Assembly: GCF_002926165.1 (NCBI RefSeq)
Contig: NZ_MAGP01000001.1
Span: 330,207-394,206, forward strand
Direction of reading: 5' to 3'
Source of the DNA: Micromonospora chalcea
GTDB lineage: Bacteria > Actinomycetota > Actinomycetes > Mycobacteriales > Micromonosporaceae
Length of the DNA stretch: 64,000 nucleotides
The position numbers and the translations under genes were made by a program. The notes beneath the pieces are model-generated. The model made no database searches and was not told where the DNA came from. It worked only from the letters and a program-made list of their open reading frames with translations. Positions 19,791 through 28,454 of the stretch are shown piece after piece. Position 1 is the stretch's first letter. Each line of letters opens with the position of its first letter.

Positions 19791-20180
19791 ATGACCGCAG
19801 ACGTGCACGCCCTGGCCGGCGTCCGCTACGTCGTCGACGACGTGCCGGCGGCGATCGAGTTCTACACCGCCCACCTGGGTTTCACGGTGTCGACCGCGTT
19901 CCCGCCGGCCTTCGCGGACGTGGTGCGCGGGCCGCTGCGGCTGCTGCTGTCCGGTCCGGCCAGCTCGGGCGCCCGGGTCACGCCGGCGGACGCGGCCGGG
20001 TGCGGGCGCAACCGTATCCACCTGATCGTCGACGACGTCGACGCGGAACGGGAGCGGCTGCAGCGGGCCGGGGTGACGTTGCGCAGTGACATCGTGTCCG
20101 GGCCGGGTGGTCGTCAGTTCCTGGTCGCCGACCCGGCCGGCAACCTGGTCGAGATCTTCGAGCCGACCGCCCGCGGCTGA
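19791..20180 (+). CDS. VOC (glyoxalase/bleomycin-resistance) family protein
   Basis: 129 residues with the paired beta-alpha-beta-beta-beta units of the vicinal-oxygen-chelate fold: VRYVVDDVPAAIEFYTAHLGF at the start, and HLIVDDVDAERERLQRAG then FLVADPAGNLVEIFEP at the end. The final Glu (LVEIFE) and a His (RIHLIVDD) could bind a metal. The reaction cannot be told from sequence. A GAGGGGG ribosome site precedes the ATG. It sits 11 bases after the multicopper oxidase and probably shares its transcript. Confidence 0.85.
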   Translation: MTADVHALAGVRYVVDDVPAAIEFYTAHLGFTVSTAFPPAFADVVRGPLRLLLSGPASSGARVTPADAAGCGRNRIHLIVDDVDAERERLQRAGVTLRSDIVSGPGGRQFLVADPAGNLVEIFEPTARG

Positions 20181-20225
20181 GCCACCGGACCCGACCGCCT
20201 CCCGTCTACCCCGGACCGTCCGCGC

Positions 20226-20294
20226 CGATCTTGCACTTACCGCCCTTCCAGTGCCGGGGATATCCCTTTTGCGGGGGCCGAAAGTGCAAGATCG
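20226..20294. terminator. 13-base inverted repeat between convergent genes
   Basis: Arms CGATCTTGCACTT (20226-20238) and AAGTGCAAGATCG (20282-20294) are perfect and separated by 43 bases. The position between two convergent genes suits a bidirectional terminator. From memory, similar GATCTTGCAC repeats are scattered in Micromonospora-type genomes, so it could be a dispersed repeat family. Confidence 0.5.
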
Positions 20295-20321
20295 CGGAGG
20301 CCGGGAGGGACGGTGGCGGGA

Positions 20322-20789
20322 TCAGTACCGGTTCGTGGTGGGTGCGGAGAGCCGGGCGGCCAGGATGGGGATGATCACCGCGCCGGCGATCACGTGGGTG
20401 CCGGCGAGGACGAGCTGCGTGGACACGGCGGTGTCCTGGGCGAAGGCGGGCGCGGCGAGGGACAGCACTGTGAACGCGACAGTGCCGGCCACGAAGACGC
20501 GTACGGGCCGCCGGGCCCGCCGGGCCGCGACCACCGCCAGGACGATCCCGCCGATCGACCAGAGCACGACGCTGCGGGCGATGGCGCCCACCGGGATCGC
20601 CTGCGCCTGCTCCTCCCAGACCCCGGCCGCCTCCATCGGCACGCCGAGGGCCCGGGCGGCGAGCGTGAACGCTTCCGCGGCCACCGCCCCGGCGAGGGTG
20701 GCCAGCACGCCGACCAGCCACACCGGGGTGGTGGCCGGCGACCGGGTCGGCCGCGCCGCGACGGGGGATCGGGGAGTGGCCTCATCCAC
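20322..20789 (-). CDS. Four-helix membrane protein of DUF6069 type
   Basis: 155 residues with four predicted membrane helices (WLVGVLATLAGAVAAEAF; VVLWSIGGIVLAVVAA; VFVAGTVAFTVLSLA; THVIAGAVIIPILAA). It resembles the actinobacterial DUF6069 family; function unknown. The GTG start at 20789 follows GGAGG at good spacing. The same 18-base element that lies upstream of the LAL gene lies 74 bases upstream here, which suggests that the two are co-regulated. Confidence 0.75.
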   Translation of the reverse strand: MDEATPRSPVAARPTRSPATTPVWLVGVLATLAGAVAAEAFTLAARALGVPMEAAGVWEEQAQAIPVGAIARSVVLWSIGGIVLAVVAARRARRPVRVFVAGTVAFTVLSLAAPAFAQDTAVSTQLVLAGTHVIAGAVIIPILAARLSAPTTNRY

Positions 20790-20862
20790 GGCGTCGCCTC
20801 CGGTCCGGTGTCTCGATGTGTTCTCCGGGAGAATGCGGGGACGCCACGACGGCAGTCAATCG

Positions 20863-20880
20863 TGGACAGTTGAACGCCGG
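20863..20880 (-). promoter_or_regulatory. Second copy of the 18-base shared element
   Basis: Identical to 5882-5899 (minus strand CCGGCGTTCAACTGTCCA). It lies between the end of the PhzE-like gene and the DUF6069 gene, 74 bases before the latter's GTG. The near-equal distance to a start codon in both copies argues for a promoter or operator. Confidence 0.5.
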
Positions 20881-20884
20881 GGCG

Positions 20885-22870
20885 TCACGGCCGGGTCCCG
20901 CGCCGGCCCGCCGCCCCGGCTGCGGCGGCGGCCGTGCCCTCGGCGAGCAGGGAGACCAGCAGATCTCCCAGGATCCGCGGGCCGTGCTGGGTGAGGACCG
21001 ACTCCAGGTGGAACTGGACGGACCGGAATCCCGCGCCGCGCAGCGCGTGCACGTCACCGCTGTCCGGGCTGCGGCTGATCTCGATCGGGCCCCGCCGGCC
21101 ACCGGCCACCACGTCGTGCGCGGAGCGGGCCGTGTAGGTGTTGTAGAAGCCCACCAGCTCCGGCCGGCCGAACAGGTCGATCCGCTTCTGCACGCCCTGG
21201 TTGGGCACGGCGCGCCGGGCGAGGGGAAACCCCAGCTCGGCGGCGAGCACCTGGTGGCCCAGGCAGATGGACAGGAACGGCACCGTCCCGGCGAGCAGGT
21301 CGCGGGTGAGCCCGCGCAGAGTCCGCATCCGCCTGTCGCTCAGGTCGCCCGGGTCGCCGGGGCCGGGGCCGACGACGACGAGGTCGTATCCGTCCGGCCG
21401 CAGCGGGCTGTCGAACCGGGCGATGCTCGACCGCAGCCCGAGGGCCCGCAACTGGTGGTCGAGCATGGCCATGAAGGTGTCCTCGTTGTCGACGACGAGC
21501 ACGCGGCGCCCGGCCAGCGCCCGGTTCGGCGTTCTCCGCTCCGCGCCGTCGAGCCAGAACCTCGACAGCGTGGCGTTGCGCTCGCGCAACGCCCGCCGTA
21601 CCCGGGGGTCGGTGGCCAGGGACGAGCGTGCCCGCACGGGCGTCGCCGGCCCGCCGGCCGGGCCGGCCGGGTCGACGCCGAGGCCGAGCGCCGCGCGCAT
21701 CCCGCCCGCCTTGGCCCGCGTCTCGGCCACCTCCGACTCCGGCTTGGAGTCGCGCACCAGGGTGGCGCCGACGCCCAGGCGGAGCGTGCCGTCGTGGTCG
21801 ATCTCGGCGGTGCGGATCATGATGGCCGAGTCGAGCGTACGGCTGCCGGCCGGGTCACTGCCGATCAACGCGAGCACGCCGCCGTAGTAGCCGCGGCCGG
21901 TCGTCTCGTGGCGGGTGATGACCCGGAACGCGTTCTCGATCGGGCTGCCGGTGACGGTCGGCGCGAGCAGCGTCTCCCGCAGCACGTCGCGCACGTCCAG
22001 GTCGCTGCGGCCGGTCAGGATGTACTCGGAGTGCGTCACCCGCGCCATTTCCTTGAGGAACGGGCCGTGCACCTGGCCGCCGGAGGCGCACATCCGCGCC
22101 ATCATTTTCAGTTCCTCGTCGACCACCATGTAGAGTTCGTTCGCCTCTTTCGGGTCGTTCAGGAATTCCAGCAGACCGGAAACCGCCGGGCCGTTCGGAG
22201 GATGCCGGTACGTCCCGCTGATGGGATTCATCGAGACGGTTCCGTCGATCATGCTGACGTGCCGTTCCGGTGACGCGCCGATGAACGTGCCGGCACCGGA
22301 GTGGAACAGAAACGTCCAGTAGGAACCCAGCTCACCGGTCAGCAACCGGCGGAAGATCGCCAGTTCCGTGGCGGTCGAGCAGTCGGCCAGCCGCGCGGTG
22401 AAGGTGCGCCGGATGACGAAGTTGGATCCGGCGCCCTGCCCGATCTCGTCGCCCACCACCCGCTTGACGATCGCCGCGTAGTCCTCGTCGCTGAGGTCGA
22501 AGTCGGCGTCGGTCACCGGTACGGCGCGCTCGGGCAGGCCCGCCAGCGCCTGCTCGCGGTCGAGCCCGAACTGCTCGTGGACGCGCATCGCGAGCAGTGG
22601 CGCGCCGTCGTCGTGGCAGTCGTACCCCCGTTCGGTGACCTGCCGGTACGGCACCGCGACGAGCAGGTCGTGCCGCCCACCGGTCGCCGGCCCGGCGGGC
22701 AGGGGCAGCTCGGCGAGCGTGTCCACCTGCCACACCTCGCCGGTCAGAACCTCCACGTACGCGCGCCCGGCCGTGCCGGGCCGGTGCAGCAGGGCGAAGG
22801 CACGCCCGTCGTCGCCGAGACCGGACAGCAGATCCGGGAATCCGGCCACGTTCGATTCCGTCCCGTCCAT
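20885..22870 (-). CDS. PhzE-like ADIC/anthranilate synthase, fused TrpE-TrpG
   Basis: 661 residues joining a chorismate-binding domain (residues about 80-430; SGAGTFIGASPERH, MNPISGTYRHP, THSEYILTG, TVTGSPIENAF, RGYYGGVLALIG) to a class I glutamine amidotransferase domain (about 450-645). The nucleophile is Cys536 in SICLGHQ, with His-Glu in VQFHLES. Such fusions make 2-amino-2-deoxyisochorismate in phenazine-type pathways. With the PhzD-like (30463) and EntA-like (29645) enzymes this would lead to 3-hydroxyanthranilate, a known half of the dibenzodiazepinone core. It is divergent from the aspartokinase operon across cluster palindrome site 2. Confidence 0.92.
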   Translation of the reverse strand: MDGTESNVAGFPDLLSGLGDDGRAFALLHRPGTAGRAYVEVLTGEVWQVDTLAELPLPAGPATGGRHDLLVAVPYRQVTERGYDCHDDGAPLLAMRVHEQFGLDREQALAGLPERAVPVTDADFDLSDEDYAAIVKRVVGDEIGQGAGSNFVIRRTFTARLADCSTATELAIFRRLLTGELGSYWTFLFHSGAGTFIGASPERHVSMIDGTVSMNPISGTYRHPPNGPAVSGLLEFLNDPKEANELYMVVDEELKMMARMCASGGQVHGPFLKEMARVTHSEYILTGRSDLDVRDVLRETLLAPTVTGSPIENAFRVITRHETTGRGYYGGVLALIGSDPAGSRTLDSAIMIRTAEIDHDGTLRLGVGATLVRDSKPESEVAETRAKAGGMRAALGLGVDPAGPAGGPATPVRARSSLATDPRVRRALRERNATLSRFWLDGAERRTPNRALAGRRVLVVDNEDTFMAMLDHQLRALGLRSSIARFDSPLRPDGYDLVVVGPGPGDPGDLSDRRMRTLRGLTRDLLAGTVPFLSICLGHQVLAAELGFPLARRAVPNQGVQKRIDLFGRPELVGFYNTYTARSAHDVVAGGRRGPIEISRSPDSGDVHALRGAGFRSVQFHLESVLTQHGPRILGDLLVSLLAEGTAAAAAGAAGRRGTRP

Positions 22871-23010
22871 GTCGCTCCCTTTGCCCTAGAGATCGCCTGT
22901 CGATAGTGCGTCCGGCAAAAGGCGTCGCGCATGACGTGTTGTCGCCGACGGCATCACGTGTTTCCGGTAACGCGCCGACGTTATGGCGTGAACGACTGAA
23001 TCGGCGGGCT

Positions 23011-23028
23011 ACTACTCGGGCGAGTAGT
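23011..23028. promoter_or_regulatory. Cluster palindrome site 2 (PhzE/aspartokinase divergent promoter)
   Basis: Perfect ACTACTCG-GG-CGAGTAGT, with a further GGGC/GCCC pairing outside it if one base is bulged. The arms and centre align with site 1. GATTACTGTC starts at 23048, the same distance from the centre as in site 1. Located between divergent PhzE-like and aspartokinase genes. Confidence 0.75.
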
Positions 23029-23047
23029 GCCCACGCAGATCGACCGC

Positions 23048-23057
23048 GATTACTGTC
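23048..23057 (+). promoter_or_regulatory. Putative -10 element of the aspartokinase operon
   Basis: GATTACTGTC identical to 6004-6013. The transcript would begin near 23063, almost at an ATG (23065) of a seven-codon frame that ends in the GTGA covering the aspartokinase start. This could be a leaderless mini-ORF coupled to the operon. Confidence 0.5.
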
Positions 23058-23084
23058 GACCGCAATGCCGATACGACGAGGGCG

Positions 23085-24368
23085 GTGAAGACGACTGTGG
23101 ACGTGCTGGTCCAGAAATACGGGGGCACCTCGTTGCAGACCCTCGACCGCGTACGGCACGCCGCGCTGCGGATCGCCGCGGCGCGGCGGGACGGGTCCGC
23201 CGTGACAGTTGTCGTGTCGGCCCGCGGCAGCCGCACCGACGACCTGCTGCGGCTCGCGGCCGACGTCGGCGCCGCCGGCCCGTCCCGGGAACTCGACCAG
23301 TTGCTCGCAGTCGGCGAGTCCGAGTCGGCGGCGCTGATGGCGCTGGCGTTGACCGGGCTCGGCGTGCCGGCCGTCTCACTGACCGGGCACCAGGCGGAGA
23401 TCCACACCACCGACCGGCACGGCGACGCGCTGATCTCGCGGATCGGGGCGGCGCGGGTCGAGGCGGGGCTGGACCGCGGCGAGGTCGCCGTGGTCACCGG
23501 GTTCCAGGGGATCGACCGGGCCGGGGACGTCGCCACGCTCGGACGCGGCGGCTCCGACACGACAGCCGTGGCGCTCGCGGCCCGGCTGCGCGCGTCGGCG
23601 TGCGAGATCTACACCGACGTGGACGGCGTGTTCAGCGCCGACCCCCGCATCCTTCCGGCGGCGCGTTGCCTGCCGTGGGTCGAGCCCGGCGTCATGGCGG
23701 AGATGGCGTTCGCCGGCGCGCGGGTCCTGCACACCCGATGCATCGAGCTGGCCGCCATGGAAGGGGTCGAAGTGCGCGTGCGCAACGCGTCGTCGCAGGC
23801 GCCCGGAACGACAGTCGTGGACCGGCCGGACGACCGGCCGCTGGAGACCCGGCGGGCCGTGGTGGCGGTGACCCACGACACCGACGTGGTGCGCGTGCTG
23901 GTGCACTGCCGCGACGGCCGGCGGGACATGGCGCCCGACGTGTTCGAGGTGCTGGCCGCCCACGGCGCGGTGGCGGACCTGGTGGCCCGGTCCGGGCCGT
24001 ACGAGAGCGAGTTCCGGATGGGGTTCACCATCCGCCGCAGCCAGGCCGACGCGGTGCGGACCGCGCTGCACGACCTCACCGCGTCCTTCGACGGCGGCGT
24101 CCACTTCGACGAGAACGTCGGCAAGGTGTCGGTGGTCGGCATGGGCCTGCTCAGCCGCCCCGAGCACACGGCCCGGCTGATGGCGGCGCTGGCCGAGGCC
24201 GGGATCTCGACGAGCTGGATCTCCACCTCCCAGATGCGGCTGTCGGTGATCGTGTCGCGGGACCGCACCGTGGACGCCGTCGAAGCCCTGCACCGCGCGT
24301 TCCGCCTCGACCGGTCCGAGCCGGCGGACGCCACGTCCCTGACCTCCCGTCGTTCCGCCACCGCCTGA
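23085..24368 (+). CDS. Aspartokinase (pathway-dedicated)
   Basis: 427 residues: an N-terminal amino acid kinase domain (VQKYGGTSL at about 9-17; VVVSARGSRTDDLL; GRGGSDTTAVALAA; EIYTDVDGVFSADPR) and two C-terminal ACT-like regions ending near residue 410. It phosphorylates aspartate on the way to aspartate semialdehyde, the amino donor substrate of the GriI-type aldolase encoded next. A cluster copy could escape Lys/Thr feedback control. No aspartate-semialdehyde dehydrogenase lies in the window, so that step must use the housekeeping enzyme. GTG start after GAGGGCG. Confidence 0.93.
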   Translation: MKTTVDVLVQKYGGTSLQTLDRVRHAALRIAAARRDGSAVTVVVSARGSRTDDLLRLAADVGAAGPSRELDQLLAVGESESAALMALALTGLGVPAVSLTGHQAEIHTTDRHGDALISRIGAARVEAGLDRGEVAVVTGFQGIDRAGDVATLGRGGSDTTAVALAARLRASACEIYTDVDGVFSADPRILPAARCLPWVEPGVMAEMAFAGARVLHTRCIELAAMEGVEVRVRNASSQAPGTTVVDRPDDRPLETRRAVVAVTHDTDVVRVLVHCRDGRRDMAPDVFEVLAAHGAVADLVARSGPYESEFRMGFTIRRSQADAVRTALHDLTASFDGGVHFDENVGKVSVVGMGLLSRPEHTARLMAALAEAGISTSWISTSQMRLSVIVSRDRTVDAVEALHRAFRLDRSEPADATSLTSRRSATA

Positions 24369-24383
24369 GAGAGGTAGGAAACC

Positions 24384-25208
24384 GTGGCCGTACTCAACGC
24401 TTCGTTCGCTCGTGGCCTGCGTCTGCGCCGACTGTTCCGGCGCGGCGACGGACGCCTGCTCGTCGTCCCGCTGGACCACTCTGTCACCGACGGGCCGCTG
24501 CGCCGCGGCGACCTGAACTCGCTGCTCGGTGAGCTCGCCGGCACCGGCGTGGACGCCGTGGTGCTGCACAAGGGCAGCCTGCGGCACGTCGACCACGGCT
24601 GGTTCGGCGACATGTCGCTGATCGTGCACCTGAGCGTGAGCACCCGGCACGCGCCGGACCCGGACGCGAAGTACCTGGTCGCGCACGTGGAGGAGGCGCT
24701 GCGGCTGGGCGCCGACGCGGTCAGTGTGCACGTCAACCTGGGCTCGCCGCAGGAGGCGCGGCAGATCGCCGACCTGGCGGCGGTGGCGGGGGAGTGCGAA
24801 CGCTGGAACGTGCCGCTGCTGGCCATGGTGTACGCCCGCGGGCCGCAGATCACCGACTCCCGGGCGCCGGAACTGGTGGCGCACGCCGCGACGCTCGCCG
24901 CCGACCTCGGCGCCGACATCGTCAAGACCGACTACGCGGGTACGCCCGAGCAGATGGCCGAGGTGGTGCGCGGCTGCCCGATCCCGCTGATCGTGGCCGG
25001 CGGCCCGCGCTCGGCCGACACACCGACAGTGCTCGCCTACGTGTCGGACGCGCTGCGCGCCGGTGTGGCCGGCATGGCCATGGGCCGCAACGTGTTCCAG
25101 GCCGAGCAGCCCGGCCTGATGGCCGCCGCCGTGGCGCGGCTGGTGCACGAACCACGGCACGTCCCGGACCGGTACGACGTCGACGACCGGCTCGCCCTTA
25201 CGTCCTGA
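24384..25208 (+). CDS. GriI-type aldolase (2-amino-3,7-dideoxy-hept-6-ulosonate-type synthase)
   Basis: 274-residue class I (DhnA-like) aldolase. Key segments are LLVVPLDHSVTDGP near the N-terminus, the Schiff-base Lys181 in GADIVKTDYAGTP, and the phosphate-binding IVAGGPR and GMAMGRNVFQ loops. In the grixazone pathway GriI joins aspartate semialdehyde with dihydroxyacetone phosphate. Together with the GriH homologue encoded next it would give 3-amino-4-hydroxybenzoate. GTG start after GAGAGGTAGG, 15 bases after the aspartokinase. Confidence 0.9.
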   Translation: MAVLNASFARGLRLRRLFRRGDGRLLVVPLDHSVTDGPLRRGDLNSLLGELAGTGVDAVVLHKGSLRHVDHGWFGDMSLIVHLSVSTRHAPDPDAKYLVAHVEEALRLGADAVSVHVNLGSPQEARQIADLAAVAGECERWNVPLLAMVYARGPQITDSRAPELVAHAATLAADLGADIVKTDYAGTPEQMAEVVRGCPIPLIVAGGPRSADTPTVLAYVSDALRAGVAGMAMGRNVFQAEQPGLMAAAVARLVHEPRHVPDRYDVDDRLALTS

Positions 25209-25239
25209 GACTCCCTGACCGTCCACCGAGGAGAAACCC

Positions 25240-26343
25240 GTGAAGCTGTGCTGGCTGGACATCCGTAACGTCAACGGCGCCAAGGAGGCAATCGTCGAGG
25301 AGGCGGTCCACCAGCGGGTGGACGCCGTCGTGGCGGCCGATCCGGCCGACCTGGAGACGCTCCCCCCGACGGTGAGGAAGGTGCTGTTCCCACAGGGCGG
25401 GCCGCTGCCGGAGAAGCTGGAACCGGCCGACCTGGTGATCGTCGAACCGGCCCGGCACGGCGAGCCCGCCGAACTGGCGGCCCGGTACCCGGATGTGGAG
25501 TTCGGCCGGTACGTCGAGATCGTCGACGCGGACAGCCTGGAGGACGCCTGCCGGTCCGCGCGCCACGACCGGTGGAGCCTGCTGTACTTCCGCGACCCCA
25601 CCAAGATTCCGCTGGAGATCGTGCTGGCCGCCGCGGCGGGCGCGGCGGGCAGCATCATCACGCAGGTCGCCGACGTCGAGGAGGCGGAGATCGTCTTCGG
25701 CGTGCTGGAGCACGGCTCCGTCGGCGTGATGCTGGCGCCGCGCGCCGTGGGGGAGGCCACCGAGCTGCGGACCGCGGCGGTGAGCACGGCGGCGGACCTG
25801 TCGCTCGTGGAGCTGGAGGTCACCGGCATCCGGCGGGTGGGCATGGGCGAGCGCGCCTGCGTCGACACCTGCACGAACTTCCGCCTGGACGAGGGCATCC
25901 TGGTCGGCTCGCACTCCACCGGCATGATCCTGTGCTGCAGCGAGACGCATCCGCTGCCGTACATGCCGACCCGGCCGTTCCGGGTCAACGCCGGCGCGCT
26001 GCACTCGTACACGCTGTCCGCCGGCGGGCGGACCAACTACCTCAGCGAGCTGGTCTCCGGCGGCCGGGTGCTGGCCGTCGACTCGCAGGGGAAGTCCCGG
26101 GTCGTCACCGTGGGACGGGTCAAGATCGAGACGCGCCCGCTGCTGGCGATCGACGCGGTCTCCCCCTCCGGGACACCTGTCAACCTCATCGTCCAGGACG
26201 ACTGGCACGTGCGCGTGCTCGGGCCCGGCGGCACGGTCCTCAACGTCACCGAGCTGACCGCCGGCACGAAGGTGCTCGGCTACCTGCCGGTGGAGAAGCG
26301 GCACGTCGGCTACCCGATCGACGAGTTCTGCATCGAGAAGTGA
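25240..26343 (+). CDS. GriH-type 3-dehydroquinate synthase II homologue
   Basis: 367 residues, the full length of the archaeal-type DHQ synthase II (AroB-prime) family, with typical GSIITQVADVEEAEIVFGVLEHGSVGVML, MGERACVDTC and SAGGRTNYLSEL segments. In grixazone biosynthesis GriH cyclises the GriI product to 3-amino-4-hydroxybenzoate. This is the probable source of the aminohydroxybenzoquinone half of the dibenzodiazepinone. GTG start after GAGGAG. Confidence 0.9.
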   Translation: MKLCWLDIRNVNGAKEAIVEEAVHQRVDAVVAADPADLETLPPTVRKVLFPQGGPLPEKLEPADLVIVEPARHGEPAELAARYPDVEFGRYVEIVDADSLEDACRSARHDRWSLLYFRDPTKIPLEIVLAAAAGAAGSIITQVADVEEAEIVFGVLEHGSVGVMLAPRAVGEATELRTAAVSTAADLSLVELEVTGIRRVGMGERACVDTCTNFRLDEGILVGSHSTGMILCCSETHPLPYMPTRPFRVNAGALHSYTLSAGGRTNYLSELVSGGRVLAVDSQGKSRVVTVGRVKIETRPLLAIDAVSPSGTPVNLIVQDDWHVRVLGPGGTVLNVTELTAGTKVLGYLPVEKRHVGYPIDEFCIEK

Positions 26344-26369
26344 GCGGCGGCGGGAAGGGGAGCGGGGCG

Positions 26370-27131
26370 ATGACCGCGCAGCCGGTGCTGGACTTCCACG
26401 TACGCCTGGCGCCCCGGCCCGGCGCGCGGGAGCGGCTGCTCGACGCGCTGCGCGAGTGCGGGCTGACACGGGCGGTGGTGTGCGCGGGCGGCACCATCGA
26501 CCTGGACCGGCTGTCCCGCCAGCTCGTCACCGGCGGCCACGTCGAGACCGACGCCGACAACGACGCGGTGGCGGCGGCCTGCGCCGGCACCGACGGCCGG
26601 CTGGTGCCGTTCTTCTTCGCCAACCCGCACCGGCCCGCCGAGGCGTACCGGTCCCGGGCCGCCGAGTTCCGCGGCCTGGAGATCTCACCCGCCGTGCACG
26701 GCGTCGCCCTCACCGACCCGCGGGTCGCCGACCTGGTGGCCGTGGCGGCGGAGTTCGACCATCCGGTGTACGTGGTCTGCCTGGACCGTCCCGGCGCGGG
26801 CGTGGCCGACCTGGTCGGCCTGAGCCGCCGGTTCCCGCAGGTGAGCTTCGTGCTCGGGCACAGCGGCATCGGCAACATCGACCTCTACGCCCTGACCCTG
26901 ATCCAGGACGAGCCGAACATCTCGCTGGAGACCTCCGGCGGCTACACCTGCGTGGCCGAGGCGGCGCTGCGCCGCCTCGGCGACGGCCGGGTGGTGTTCG
27001 GCTCCGAGTACCCGCTGCAGCACCCGGCCGTGGAGCTGGCCAAGTTCCAGGCGTTGCGACTGCCGCCGGACCAGTGGCGGCGGGTCGCCTGGGACAACGC
27101 GCATCGATTGCTAGGAGAGGAGAAGCGGTGA
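26370..27131 (+). CDS. Amidohydrolase-2 family protein (possible decarboxylase)
   Basis: 253 residues, short for the family. A metal-dependent TIM-barrel amidohydrolase-2 pattern is visible: DFHVRLAP at the start (a single His where HxH is usual), FVLGHSGIGN in the middle and VVFGSEYPLQHP near the end. The family includes ACMSD and aromatic acid decarboxylases, so removal of the 3-amino-4-hydroxybenzoate carboxyl is one option; hydrolysis is another. The reduced N-terminal metal motif is notable. ATG follows GGGGAGCGGGGCG, and the stop overlaps the ligase start. Confidence 0.8.
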   Translation: MTAQPVLDFHVRLAPRPGARERLLDALRECGLTRAVVCAGGTIDLDRLSRQLVTGGHVETDADNDAVAAACAGTDGRLVPFFFANPHRPAEAYRSRAAEFRGLEISPAVHGVALTDPRVADLVAVAAEFDHPVYVVCLDRPGAGVADLVGLSRRFPQVSFVLGHSGIGNIDLYALTLIQDEPNISLETSGGYTCVAEAALRRLGDGRVVFGSEYPLQHPAVELAKFQALRLPPDQWRRVAWDNAHRLLGEEKR

Positions 27132-28444
27132 GCGAGCCGAGTTCGACCCTGCCCCGGCTCGGCCAGTGGCACGGCCCCGAGGACCTGCGGCGCCTTCAGG
27201 AGAAGCAACTGGCGGAGACGTTCACCTGGGCGGCCCGGTCGCCGTTCTACCGGGCGCGGCTGGCGTCCGGGGCGCCGCCGGTGACCCCGGCCGACCTGGC
27301 CGACCTGCCGCTGACCACCAAGCAGGACCTGCGGGACAACTACCCATTCGGCATGCTCGCCGTGCCCCGCGAACGGCTGGCGACCTACCACGAGTCGAGC
27401 GGCACCGCGGGCAAGCCCACCCCCTCCTACTACACCGCGGAGGACTGGACCGACCTGGCGGAGCGCTTCGCCCGCAAGTGGATCGGCATGTCCGCCGACG
27501 ACGTCTTCCTGGTCCGCACGCCGTACGCGCTGCTGCTGACCGGGCACCTCGCCCACGCCGCCGCCCGGCTGCGCGGGGCCACCGTCGTGCCCGGCGACAA
27601 CCGGTCGCTGGCCATGCCGTACGCCCGGGTGGTCCGGGTGATGCACGACCTGGACGTCACACTCACCTGGTCGGTGCCGACGGAGTGCCTGATCTGGGCC
27701 GCCGCGGCGATCGCGGCCGGGCACCGGCCCGACATCGACTTCCCGGCGCTGCGCGCGCTGTTCGTCGGCGGCGAGCCGATGACCGACGCCCGCCGGCGGC
27801 GGATCAGCCGCCTGTGGGGGGTGCCGGTCATCGAGGAGTACGGCTCGACGGAGACCGGCAGCCTGGCCGGGGAGTGCCCCGAGGGCCGCCTGCACCTGTG
27901 GGCCGACCGGGCGCTGTTCGAGGTGTACGACCCGGCCACCGGGACCGTCCGCGCGGACGGCGACGGCCAGCTCGTGGTCACGCCGCTGTTCCGGGAGGCG
28001 ATGCCGCTGCTGCGGTACAACCTCGAGGACAACGTGTCGGTCTCCTACGACGACTGCGCGTGCGGCTGGAAGCTGCCCACCGTGCGGGTGCTCGGCCGGT
28101 CGGCGTTCGGCTACCGGGTCGGCGGCGCCACCATCACCCAGCACCGGCTGGAGGAGCTGGTCTTCTCCCTCCCCGAGGCGTACCGGGTGATGTTCTGGCG
28201 GGCCAAGGCGGAACCGGCGCTGCTGCGGGTCCAGATCGAGGTGGCCGCCGCGCACCGGGTCGCCGCCGAGGCGGAGCTGACCCACGCGATCCGGGCCGCG
28301 TTCGGCGTGGACAGCGAGGTCACCGGCCTGGCGCCGGGGAGCCTGATCCCGCTGGACGCGCTGACCAGCATGCCGGACGTGGTGAAGCCACGCAGCCTGT
28401 TCGGCCCGGACGAGGACTGGAGCAAAGCGCTCCTCTACTACTGA
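27128..28444 (+). CDS. Adenylate-forming ligase, PaaK-like
   Basis: 438 residues of the phenylacetate-CoA ligase type: FYRARLASG near residue 40, the P-loop-like YHESSGTAGKPT at about 88, EEYGSTETG at about 240 and LGRSAFGYRVGG towards the C-terminal domain. Such enzymes activate aryl acids as AMP esters and CoA thioesters. The likely substrate is 3-hydroxyanthranilate, whose carboxyl forms the amide of the diazepinone ring. No carrier protein is encoded nearby, so direct condensation from the adenylate or CoA ester is inferred. GTG overlaps the amidohydrolase stop. Confidence 0.85.
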   Translation: MSEPSSTLPRLGQWHGPEDLRRLQEKQLAETFTWAARSPFYRARLASGAPPVTPADLADLPLTTKQDLRDNYPFGMLAVPRERLATYHESSGTAGKPTPSYYTAEDWTDLAERFARKWIGMSADDVFLVRTPYALLLTGHLAHAAARLRGATVVPGDNRSLAMPYARVVRVMHDLDVTLTWSVPTECLIWAAAAIAAGHRPDIDFPALRALFVGGEPMTDARRRRISRLWGVPVIEEYGSTETGSLAGECPEGRLHLWADRALFEVYDPATGTVRADGDGQLVVTPLFREAMPLLRYNLEDNVSVSYDDCACGWKLPTVRVLGRSAFGYRVGGATITQHRLEELVFSLPEAYRVMFWRAKAEPALLRVQIEVAAAHRVAAEAELTHAIRAAFGVDSEVTGLAPGSLIPLDALTSMPDVVKPRSLFGPDEDWSKALLYY

Positions 28445-28454
28445 GGGAACCGAC

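Noticed and set aside
23376..26036. Minus-strand open frame of nearly 890 codons opposite the aspartokinase/GriI/GriH genes
   Set aside because: Shadow frame; composition unlike a protein, and the opposite strand holds three clearly recognisable enzymes.
24384..26343. Grixazone-type phenoxazinone cluster
   Set aside because: Only the GriI/GriH precursor pair is shared; the phenoxazinone synthase (GriF-type tyrosinase) and its copper chaperone are absent.
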